From Planctomycetota bacterium (GTDB taxonomy: Bacteria > Planctomycetota > Planctomycetia > Isosphaerales > Isosphaeraceae), in the NCBI GenBank assembly GCA_021778575.1, contig JAJYCH010000304.1, positions 1-6,218 on the forward strand: 6,218 nt of DNA, given 5' to 3'. Under the pieces are notes generated by a model that was given only the letters and a program-made list of their open reading frames with translations, was not told the DNA's origin and ran no database searches. Every line of letters begins with the position of its first letter. Position 1 is the first letter of the stretch. Positions 1 to 5,214 of the stretch are shown here, one piece after another. Made by a program: the position numbers and the translations under genes.

Positions 1-1
1 C

Positions 2-241
2 GTCGAGCGGCTCCGCGACCTGGACGGGCTCGCGTTGACCGAGAGCACCGTTTACCCGGTCCTGACGCGGCTCGCCCGCGACGGAGCGCTGGCGGTCCGG
101 CTCGAACCATCCCCCACCGGGCCAACCCGGCGCTATTACCGGCTCACGCCCGAAGGCCAGGCTCGGCTGAGCCAGATGGCCGCCAGCTTCAAGACGGTCT
201 GTCAATCGATCACACATTTACTCGAAAGGACGCAATCATGA
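2..241 (+). CDS. PadR-family transcriptional regulator, 3' part only
   Basis: This is the C-terminal part of a PadR-type winged-helix DNA-binding repressor; the start lies beyond the left edge. The frame is open from base 2, and the in-frame TTG at 35 is not a credible start because the conserved segment begins before it. Visible are the recognition-helix signature LTESTVYPVLTRLARDG and then the wing (RLEPSPTGPTRRYYRLTPEG), where the pattern R-YY-LT-EG is typical of PadR proteins. A short helical tail follows and would serve in dimerisation. PadR repressors commonly sit just upstream of the membrane protein genes they control, and here the stop codon overlaps the next start codon (ATGA), so the two are very probably translated together. 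The ligand and target operator cannot be read from this fragment. Confidence 0.9.
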   Translation, partial: VERLRDLDGLALTESTVYPVLTRLARDGALAVRLEPSPTGPTRRYYRLTPEGQARLSQMAASFKTVCQSITHLLERTQS

Positions 242-849
242 CAACGATCGCCGCCGGACGACTGGCTGAGACGCTGCAAACCCTGATCGACGCAAGGCTC
301 GACACGATCGACCGGATGCTCCAGGGACGAGTCAACCGGCACGATCGCCTGGCGATCGTCCGCGAGGTTGAAACGCAGATTTTTGATCTGCTCGGATCAA
401 GAGATGCCGACGCGCTCGACCGCGACGATGTCCTGGCGGTCCTGGCGAGGCTCGACCCGCCCGAGGCGTATTTGCCCGATGAGGCGACGGGCGAAGTGGG
501 ACAGGTTCGGTTCGCGAGTGCTTCGAGGCCGGGCCGGGTGACAGCGGGCGTTCAGGCACGACCGCCCAGGATGGGCGGAATCCTCGGGATTGTCTCGATC
601 GTCATGGGCTTGGTTGTTATTGTGTTGTATATCACACTTGCAACTATGCCGGTGACCGGCATCGTTGGTTCTATCGCCGAGACTCTTTTCTTCGGCAATA
701 TTTTCGGGTCCTTCGTCGTTAGCCTACTGGCTGTCATCACGGCGGCCTGGGGCCGACTCAAGGGCGGCTGGGCGATCGCAGGTCTCGTGACCGGAATTGT
801 CTCGATGCTCGGCACCGTGATTGGCACTTTTGCCTTGTTTGCGGGATGA
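238..849 (+). CDS. HAAS/DUF1700-like membrane protein coupled to PadR regulator
   Basis: A 203-residue protein. Residues 1-85 are soluble and mostly helical, and include VREVETQIFDLL and the stretch LARLDPPEAYLPDE. This resembles the HAAS (DUF1700-type) domain found in proteins partnered with PadR regulators. A linker rich in Arg and Pro (about 95-112) leads to three hydrophobic segments at roughly 114-138, 151-171 and 178-202, so the protein should be an inner-membrane protein with a cytoplasmic N-terminus. The glycine-rich C-terminal helices resemble small DUF4190-like membrane domains more than the usual DUF1700 C-terminus. The start is set by the 4-bp overlap with the padR gene and by an AAAGGA ribosome-binding site 7 bases upstream. 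HAAS assignment is by eye; the biochemical role is unknown and is presumed to be membrane signalling or envelope stress sensing with PadR. Confidence 0.8.
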   Translation: MTTIAAGRLAETLQTLIDARLDTIDRMLQGRVNRHDRLAIVREVETQIFDLLGSRDADALDRDDVLAVLARLDPPEAYLPDEATGEVGQVRFASASRPGRVTAGVQARPPRMGGILGIVSIVMGLVVIVLYITLATMPVTGIVGSIAETLFFGNIFGSFVVSLLAVITAAWGRLKGGWAIAGLVTGIVSMLGTVIGTFALFAG

Positions 850-852
850 AGT

Positions 853-969
853 CTTGCAGGGTGTGTCAAGGGCGTCGAAGACGCACCGCCGGGCTCAAGG
901 CGGCCCAGCGGTTGGGACTGAGGCGACGCTGATCGGTGCGTCTTCGACGACCTTGACACACCCTACAAG
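853..969. repeat. Repeat copy A: full-length 117-bp inverted repeat
   Basis: This is the most complete of three related repeats in the window. Arms at 854-888 and 934-968 are reverse complements at 33 of 35 positions, and the inner 31 bp (858-888 with 934-964) mismatch only once. The arm begins AGGGTGTGTCAAGG and the other ends CCTTGACACACCCT. A 45-base centre (889-933) separates them. It starts 3 bases after the stop codon of the HAAS-like gene and lies between convergent genes. As RNA it would form a very stable stem on either strand, so it may terminate transcription in both directions, although no T-run follows. It codes for nothing evident, and I see no target-site duplication. It is best described as a REP- or MITE-like repeat of unknown family. 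Confidence 0.85.
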
Positions 970-1037
970 GCTACAAAGCTTGTTGCGACGACCGTTTTAG
1001 TAATCTACATACACCAGAAATCGACATGATCCTACCG

Positions 1038-1856
1038 TCATGCTACCGCAGTAGAATGGCGGAAGCCCATGGATTTCCTTCGTCGCATGACCAAAGAGAA
1101 GAGAGACATCGAGCCAAGTGCAATAAGAAGGCTGCTTGGCTCCGGCGCGGCCGTCGGTGTCAGGAGGACCGCGTGATTATTGCCTGAAGCATCAACGGCA
1201 TAACCCACAATCTGGCCAAGATCGCCAATCTGCACCGCTGAGGTGAGGGTCAAACCGGAATTAGGCGGAATCAGTGTGTTGAGGTCGACGGTCGTCTGAC
1301 CATCATAGAGAAATGCTCTGGTGCTTTGATTGGGGAGTACGGCTTGGCCTACGATCAAACCTGCCGAGTTAATGTCGGATGGTTTCAACTGAATAAAACC
1401 AGATGGGATAGGAATCAATTTATTATATGCATTGAATGAGCTTGCATTTGTACTGAAGAAGTTTGTATTGCTGACCCACGCTTGGGACAGTTGAGGATCT
1501 TCACCCACCCGGACAGTGCCGACGATAATTCCTGACGAGTTACTGAACAACCCGGCAAGCTCTCCCGTGACAGGTCCAGTAGGTGTACTACCTCCAATCG
1601 CATTCAGAATTTGCCCAGAGGCTCCAGAAGTATTATTAACAATATCCAACACGTTCTGATTGCCGTAAGAGTAACCGAACTGCCAAGGACCACGATTTGG
1701 TACGTAGGAATTGTTAGCAGAAAACCCCACCTGCCCCGAGCTGTTCAAATAAATCTCACTACTGGTGACCCCATAGTCGGTGAGAGAATATGTCGAAGCA
1801 TGTGCCGTCGAGGCAATCAGGCAGAATAGGAGCACCAAAATGGTAAACCTGCTCAT
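1038..1856 (-). CDS. Secreted PEP-CTERM protein with HAF-like repeats
   Basis: A 272-residue exported protein. Residues 1-20 form a signal peptide with a hydrophobic core and a likely AHA cleavage site. The body is rich in Ser, Asn and Gly. Two segments (about 161-195 and 207-234) follow the HAF-repeat style, DINSAGLIVGQA...AFLYDG and GDLGQIVGYA...HAVLLTP, and a weaker one lies near 36-50. The C-terminus is a PEP-CTERM sorting signal: PEP at 238-240, a hydrophobic helix at 242-257, then RRRK. It would be processed by an exosortase (none is in the window) and released to the envelope or matrix. An unusual 11-residue tail follows the basic cluster. The start at 1856 is chosen because GGAGGA (1861-1866) lies 4 bases upstream and the signal peptide begins there; the longer reading frame runs back into repeat copy B. 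A weak promoter candidate is TTGACG-17-TATTGA at 1904-1876. The gene is visibly AT-richer than its neighbours, suggesting acquisition from elsewhere. Function is unknown. Confidence 0.85.
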   Translation of the reverse strand: MSRFTILVLLFCLIASTAHASTYSLTDYGVTSSEIYLNSSGQVGFSANNSYVPNRGPWQFGYSYGNQNVLDIVNNTSGASGQILNAIGGSTPTGPVTGELAGLFSNSSGIIVGTVRVGEDPQLSQAWVSNTNFFSTNASSFNAYNKLIPIPSGFIQLKPSDINSAGLIVGQAVLPNQSTRAFLYDGQTTVDLNTLIPPNSGLTLTSAVQIGDLGQIVGYAVDASGNNHAVLLTPTAAPEPSSLLIALGSMSLFSLVMRRRKSMGFRHSTAVA

Positions 1857-1860
1857 CGAA

Positions 1861-1866
1861 TCCTCC
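1861..1866 (-). promoter_or_regulatory. Ribosome-binding site fixing the PEP-CTERM gene start
   Basis: The minus strand reads GGAGGA followed by TTCG and then ATG at 1856. An in-frame ATG three codons upstream overlaps this site and so is unlikely to be the start. The next in-frame candidates are much further up and would put about 70 residues ahead of the signal peptide. Confidence 0.75.
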
Positions 1867-1984
1867 ATGAACCAGTCAATAGTAGTGTCGGGCGGTGACG
1901 TCAACCAACAAAGTCCCATTATCTTTGGCACATCAATCGCTTCTATCCGGATTCTTGTCAACCGCGGAATGTAAGAATTTCCGT

Positions 1985-2077
1985 CTTGTAGCACCGTCGG
2001 GCTCAAGGCGGCCCATCGGTTGGGACTGAAGCGACGCTGATCGGTGCGTCTTCGACGCCCTTGACACACCCTACAAG
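1985..2077. repeat. Repeat copy B: left arm internally deleted
   Basis: This copy is in the same orientation as copy A. From 1991 onward it matches A (883-969) with about four substitutions in 87 bases, including the central loop. The left arm has lost exactly the 24 bases corresponding to 859-882 of copy A, leaving CTTGTA joined directly to GCACCG. The ends still form a 7-bp inverted pair, CTTGTAG and CTACAAG. Without its left arm the long stem cannot form. It lies upstream of the PEP-CTERM gene and abuts the duplicated tpx 3' end. Confidence 0.85.
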
Positions 2078-2203
2078 AGGGAATTCACGCGATCTCGCCT
2101 CAGGCCGTCGCGGCCTTGATCGCGGCCCAGGGCGGTGTCGTCATTCGGTTCGGTGGCGATCTTGATATGCGTCAGCTTGTCGCGGTGTCGAGGATGAAGA
2201 TCG
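2047..2203. repeat. Left member of a direct repeat flanking the methyltransferase gene
   Basis: This stretch (the right arm of repeat copy B plus the tpx remnant) matches 3221-3389 in the same orientation. The match begins at CGTCTTCGACG inside the repeat arm, passes through GAGAGGGAATTC, and continues into the tpx coding sequence. Over the tpx part (2077-2203 against 3251-3389) I count about 11 substitutions in 126 aligned bases, one inserted base, one deleted base and one 12-base gap. About 1 kb, holding only the methyltransferase gene, lies between the two members. Confidence 0.85.
2077..2203 (-). pseudogene. Broken duplicate of the tpx 3' end
   Basis: Read on the minus strand, this encodes remnants of the last 40 or so residues of thiol peroxidase. 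DKLTHIKIATEPNDDTAL is clear against DKLTHVEIVPEIATEPNYDTAL in the intact gene at 3274-3801. Relative to that gene it has lost 12 bases between two GATCTCG direct repeats, which removes four codons and is typical of slippage. It also has one extra C in a C-run near 2127-2129 and one missing base near 2183, so the frame is broken twice. No start or catalytic cysteine is present. The open frame across it (2071-2253) is therefore not a gene. It could have come from the neighbouring tpx or from a paralogue elsewhere; similarity near 90% by eye favours the neighbour. Confidence 0.85.
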
Positions 2204-2342
2204 TCGAAGCTAGCCACCTGGTCGAGATTTCGCAAAAAAAGTCGTGCCGCCATTCCGCTTGACCGATCTTCCGATCTGATGTATTCCGCTCGATCTTGCT
2301 TGCGTTTTACCGCTGAATCAAAACTGCGGAGTGAGTTCCACG

Positions 2343-3173
2343 ATGACGACTCACGGACCCAGTGTCCTTCGACGAGCGTTTCGCAAGGCTAACCGAATCA
2401 CAACGAGGGCGCGCGACCGCTTTCGTGGCTTGCCGCTTCGGAAGGCCGAAATCCAACAGGGTCGCCCCATTCCTCCTGGTCGACTCATCTATCTGGTCGC
2501 CAACACCGAGGACGTTTCCTGGTATCTCGAAACCGGTGCCCTGGCAGCTCGATCGATCCGTGAGATTTTGTCCAAGAATGGTCTGGCGATCGAGGGATTC
2601 GCCAGAATCCTCGATTTTGGTTGTGGAGTCGCCCGAGTCATCCGCCAGTGGCAGGATTTACGAGGTCCTCAACTCTTCGGAACCGATTACAACCCACGAC
2701 TGATTGACTGGTGCCAGGCAAACCTGACCTACGCTAACTTCAACACCAACAGTCTTGATCAACCCCTCGACAAGGCGGACGGGTCGTTTGATTTCATTTA
2801 CTGCCTCTCGGTTTTCACCCACCTGTCAGAGCCACTTCAGCAATTCTGGATGGATGAACTCTTTCGAGTACTGAGTCCAGGTGGCTACCTTCTGATCACG
2901 ACGCACGGCGATCATTACTTGCCGATGCTGACCATCGAAGAACAAAAGAATTATCGCGAGGGCCACGCAGTCGTCCAGAAGACGAACCGCGAAGGAAGCA
3001 ACGACTGCGCAGCGTTCCATCCCGTCTCGTTCGTCAAGGAATCGCTGGCGAAAAAGTACGAAGTGATCGATTTTCTGCCGGAAGGAGCCCTGGGCAACCC
3101 GAGCCAGGATCTCTACCTGTTGCGACGACCGCTTGAGTCATCTCCATGCACTGTTGCCATGAAATCCACTTGA
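2343..3173 (+). CDS. Class I SAM-dependent methyltransferase
   Basis: A 276-residue cytoplasmic methyltransferase of the Methyltransf_11/25 type. After a basic N-terminal segment (residues 1-50) and a lead-in helix containing DVSWYLETGALAARSI, motif I is ILDFGCGVARV (about 89-99), the SAM-binding glycine loop. The acidic residue that would bind the ribose is in GTDYN (113-117). SFDFIYCLSVFTHL (148-161) and LFRVLSPGGYLLITTHG (173-189) complete the Rossmann core. The acceptor is unknown; similar proteins often lie in polysaccharide or glycan clusters, but no such cluster is present here. ATG at 2343 is preferred, with GGAG 11 bases upstream. GTG at 2331 overlaps that site and so is less likely, though it would add only four residues. 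A weak promoter candidate is TTGACC-17-TATTCC at 2259-2287. The gene sits alone between two direct repeats and is convergent with tpx. Confidence 0.85.
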   Translation: MTTHGPSVLRRAFRKANRITTRARDRFRGLPLRKAEIQQGRPIPPGRLIYLVANTEDVSWYLETGALAARSIREILSKNGLAIEGFARILDFGCGVARVIRQWQDLRGPQLFGTDYNPRLIDWCQANLTYANFNTNSLDQPLDKADGSFDFIYCLSVFTHLSEPLQQFWMDELFRVLSPGGYLLITTHGDHYLPMLTIEEQKNYREGHAVVQKTNREGSNDCAAFHPVSFVKESLAKKYEVIDFLPEGALGNPSQDLYLLRRPLESSPCTVAMKST

Positions 3174-3205
3174 TCTCATGAAACATTCAAGTTGGCGAGC
3201 ATGGT

Positions 3206-3246
3206 AGGGTGTGTCAAGGGCGTCTTCGACGCCGTTAACACACCCT
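3206..3246. repeat. Repeat copy C: miniature hairpin, possible bidirectional terminator
   Basis: The arms are 3206-3224 (AGGGTGTGTCAAGGGCGTC) and 3228-3246, complementary at 17 of 19 positions around a TTC loop. It equals the outer parts of copy A with the whole centre removed. It lies between the convergent ends of the methyltransferase gene (3173) and tpx (3274), a natural place for a two-way terminator, but no T-run follows on either strand. Confidence 0.8.
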
Positions 3247-3389
3247 CCGAGAGGGAATTCCGGCGATCTCGCCTCAGGCCGTCGCGGCCTTGATCGCGGC
3301 CAGGGCGGTGTCGTAATTCGGCTCGGTGGCGATCTCGGGCACGATCTCGACGTGCGTCAGCTTGTCGTGGGTGTCGACGACGAAGATTG
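3221..3389. repeat. Right member of the direct repeat flanking the methyltransferase gene
   Basis: This is the partner of 2047-2203. It comprises part of repeat copy C, the short tpx 3' flank and the last 39 codons of intact tpx. It keeps the two GATCTCG units 12 bases apart whose collapse explains the deletion in the other member. Confidence 0.85.
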
Positions 3390-3801
3390 CCCGGGCCAGC
3401 AGTGGGATTGGCAGGTTCGAGATCAGAACCCCGTAATGCTCGCCGAAGCTGTGGTTATGGACGTCGGACAGGTTGGTCAGGTTCTCGATCTTGTTATCGG
3501 CGCAGAACCGCTTCATGGCGAACGGCAGGTCGAGGCTGATGGTGAAGGCCGTCACCTTGTCGCCCAGCGCGTTGACCTCTTCGGAGAACCGCTTGGTCTG
3601 AATGCTACAGACGGGCGTGTCAAGCGACGGCACGACGTTGAACAGGCGGACCTTTCCGGCGGAATCCTTGAGCGAGACCGCTCCCAGGTTGGTATCGACG
3701 CAGGTGAAGTCGGGAGCGGCTTCGCCCGCGACCAGCTTGGGACCGACCAGTTCGATCGGGTTGCCCTTCATCGTGACTTCGCCCTTGCGTGTTTCGGCCA
3801 T
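3274..3801 (-). CDS. tpx: Thiol peroxidase (atypical 2-Cys peroxiredoxin)
   Basis: A 175-residue peroxiredoxin of the Tpx family, which reduces hydrogen peroxide and alkyl hydroperoxides at the expense of thioredoxin. The sequence runs through APDFTCVDT (29-37) to the active-site motif PSLDTPVCSIQTKRF, in which Cys65 is the peroxidatic cysteine and Thr62 its usual partner. The resolving cysteine is Cys100 in FAMKRFC. Arg137 in LARAIFVVD matches the conserved active-site arginine. Spacing and length agree with E. coli Tpx, which has cysteines at 61 and 95. The start at 3801 is supported by GAAGGA (3811-3816) 9 bases upstream; the open frame extends 22 codons further, into an inverted repeat, and that part is not Tpx-like. 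The protein appears complete and functional. Its last 39 codons are duplicated as a remnant at 2077-2203. Confidence 0.95.
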   Translation of the reverse strand: MAETRKGEVTMKGNPIELVGPKLVAGEAAPDFTCVDTNLGAVSLKDSAGKVRLFNVVPSLDTPVCSIQTKRFSEEVNALGDKVTAFTISLDLPFAMKRFCADNKIENLTNLSDVHNHSFGEHYGVLISNLPIPLLARAIFVVDTHDKLTHVEIVPEIATEPNYDTALAAIKAATA

Positions 3802-3846
3802 CGGTATTGGTCCTTCGAGAGAGTTCGGGTCGATTTCGAGCGAGAC

Positions 3847-3896
3847 GAGACGAGACGACCTGAACACCGATCAAGGTGTCCAGGTCGTCACGTCTC
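3847..3896. repeat. Long inverted repeat between the TIGR03118 gene and tpx
   Basis: Arms at 3847-3868 and 3875-3896 are complementary at 20 of 22 positions around a 6-base loop (GATCAA). The core is GACGACCTGAACACC with GGTGTCCAGGTCGTC. It starts 45 bases downstream of the TIGR03118 stop codon and ends 46 bases upstream of the tpx start. No T-run follows on the minus strand, so it may be a terminator for the upstream gene, an RNA structure in the tpx leader or a protein-binding site. It is unrelated in sequence to repeats A-C. Three tandem GAGAC units (3842-3856) overlap one arm. Confidence 0.75.
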
Positions 3897-3940
3897 CACG
3901 GCAAAAGCGTAGCCGACTCCCAGGGCGGCTCGCAAGGGGT

Positions 3941-5050
3941 TCAGCCTCGGGTTGGTTTCCGTCGATGCCACCGGAACGCCAGAATCGACGTCGCGCCGAT
4001 GGCCAGGAGACTCAGCGAACCAGGCTCGGGGACGGCTGTCAGTTCGGCGATCAAGCCGCCCGTCTCGCCGTTGATTCCCGCGAACAGGTAGAGGGCGTTG
4101 GGGTCCCCATTCTTGACCGTGTTACCGAACTGGATGGTCCAGATCCCGCTGTTGACGATCGGGTTGTTGTTGGAGTCGGTGAGGTCGCCGAGAAAGGCTC
4201 CGGTGGACGGATCAAAGGCGGCGATGGTCCCACTGTCGTTGTTGCTGACGAGGATATCGCCACCAAACTGGCCGAACGTTGACGGAGCCATCACCAGGCT
4301 CCAGGGGCCCGCGAGAGCGCCGCCCGCGCTGTTGTCGACAAACCGCCCCAGGTAGTTCCCATTGAGACCGAATCGATCGATCACCCCGCCCCCATTGACG
4401 CTGTTATACATCACGTAGAGCGTGTTGTTCAGGTTGACCACGTTGAAGACGGAGAATCCCGACGACAGGTTGGGGTCAACGAACTTGCCCGAGAACGCCC
4501 CGCCGTTTCCGGTCAGGCTCTGGAAATTACTGCCATAGACGTCGACTTTGTTGTTGAGGTTGTCCGCCGCGTAGATCACCGTGCCGACGGAGGAACTGCC
4601 GATCGCCAATCCGGTATAATTCGCGCCGGTGCCGGTGACCTCGGCCACGACTCCCGTCTTGCCGCTCCAACCGTAGATGGAGCCGCCGAGCGTGTCGAAG
4701 AGAAAGGACGCCGGCGCGGAATTGCCACTCCCGGTCAGTACGAACCCGGTCGTGTTATTGAAAACCTGGCCGGTCGGACCGCCGGGCACGCTGACCGTCA
4801 ATCCGAACTTGTTCCCGGCGCCGTCGTACAGCGTTGAGGTATTTGAACCGGCGTTTGAGACCCAGAACGGTCCGCCGGGTCCGTTCGAGACGCCCCAGGG
4901 GTTGACCAGATTCGGATCGACCGTTCTGGCACCGACGGTCGACAGGTTGGAAACCAGGTTCGTCTGGGTATAGCCGGCCCGGGCCGTTTGACCAAACGAG
5001 CCGAGCAGCCCGACAGCGGTCGTCAAACCAAGAAGCAAAGCGCGTGGCAT
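3941..5050 (-). CDS. TIGR03118-family PEP-CTERM protein
   Basis: A 369-residue secreted protein. Residues 1-25 are a signal peptide ending ARA. The body shows repeated beta-propeller-like units: NPWGVSNGPGGPFWVSNAGS (50-69), TSTLYDG, a central unit with VIYAADNLNNKVDVYG (158-173), GPWSLVMAPSTFGQFGGDIL (248-267) and SGTIAAFDPSTGAFLGDL (273-290). The NPWG, FWVS and STLYDG pattern is characteristic of TIGR03118, a family of uncharacterised exported proteins. The C-terminus is a PEP-CTERM signal: PEP at 341-343, a hydrophobic helix at 344-359, then RWHRRK. It would be handled by an exosortase encoded elsewhere and ends up at the envelope or in the matrix. The start at 5050 is chosen because AGGAGG lies 6 bases upstream. 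The sigma factor gene is 164 bp upstream in the same direction, and tpx lies 139 bp downstream. Ligand or activity is unknown. Confidence 0.9.
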   Translation of the reverse strand: MPRALLLGLTTAVGLLGSFGQTARAGYTQTNLVSNLSTVGARTVDPNLVNPWGVSNGPGGPFWVSNAGSNTSTLYDGAGNKFGLTVSVPGGPTGQVFNNTTGFVLTGSGNSAPASFLFDTLGGSIYGWSGKTGVVAEVTGTGANYTGLAIGSSSVGTVIYAADNLNNKVDVYGSNFQSLTGNGGAFSGKFVDPNLSSGFSVFNVVNLNNTLYVMYNSVNGGGVIDRFGLNGNYLGRFVDNSAGGALAGPWSLVMAPSTFGQFGGDILVSNNDSGTIAAFDPSTGAFLGDLTDSNNNPIVNSGIWTIQFGNTVKNGDPNALYLFAGINGETGGLIAELTAVPEPGSLSLLAIGATSILAFRWHRRKPTRG

Positions 5051-5056
5051 GGGGGA

Positions 5057-5062
5057 ACCTCC
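5057..5062 (-). promoter_or_regulatory. Ribosome-binding site of the TIGR03118 gene
   Basis: A perfect AGGAGG on the minus strand, 6 bases before the ATG at 5050. It rules against the in-frame ATG at 5086, which would add twelve residues ahead of the signal peptide. Confidence 0.8.
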
Positions 5063-5078
5063 TCCACCGCGGCAGCGA

Positions 5079-5095
5079 CGTGACAACGCGTCACG
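5079..5095. promoter_or_regulatory. Short dyad upstream of the TIGR03118 gene, possible operator
   Basis: CGTGAC and GTCACG are separated by 5 bases, about 29 bases before the start codon. The symmetry suits a dimeric regulator, but six-base arms can arise by chance in GC-rich DNA and no known operator was recognised. Confidence 0.25.
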
Positions 5096-5140
5096 AAGCT
5101 CCTTTCGCGGGAGTATTCGGGAAATCAGACCGAAGAATCA

Positions 5141-5164
5141 CGGGCGATTCGAACGAATCACCCG
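5141..5164. repeat. Near-perfect palindrome after the sigma factor gene
   Basis: CGGGCGATTCG and CGAATCACCCG are complementary at 10 of 11 positions around AA. It lies 51 bases past the sigma factor stop codon and 91 bases before the TIGR03118 start. On the minus strand it is followed by a weak pyrimidine-rich run (TGATTCTTC), so it could be a terminator for the sigma gene; the near-absent loop suits a protein-binding palindrome equally well. Confidence 0.5.
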
Positions 5165-5214
5165 AGAGTTGGCGGTGAACCGCCGTTGCATCGCGAGATC
5201 ACCAGCCGAGTGGC

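Noticed and set aside
552..959. Open frame of 135 codons on the minus strand
   Set aside because: It starts in repeat copy A and runs antisense through the HAAS-like membrane protein gene; no domain or ribosome-binding site was seen.
1857..2069. N-terminal extension of the PEP-CTERM protein to an upstream ATG in repeat copy B
   Set aside because: The extension is encoded by the repeat and precedes a complete signal peptide that has its own GGAGGA ribosome-binding site.
2071..2253. Open frame of 60 codons on the minus strand as a possible small gene
   Set aside because: Its middle and end are the frame-shifted remnant of the tpx 3' end, and its last codons enter repeat copy B.
853..3246. CRISPR array or integron attachment sites
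   Set aside because: The three copies differ in length, are about 1.1 kb apart with genes between them and have no regular spacers; no Cas or integrase gene is present.
3211..3912. Open frame of 233 codons on the plus strand over tpx
   Set aside because: It is the complement of the intact tpx gene and begins inside repeat copy C; the composition is a GC-rich shadow with no recognisable domain.
3602..4282. Open frame of 226 codons on the plus strand
   Set aside because: It spans tpx, the intergenic hairpin and the end of the TIGR03118 gene in antisense, with no conserved features.
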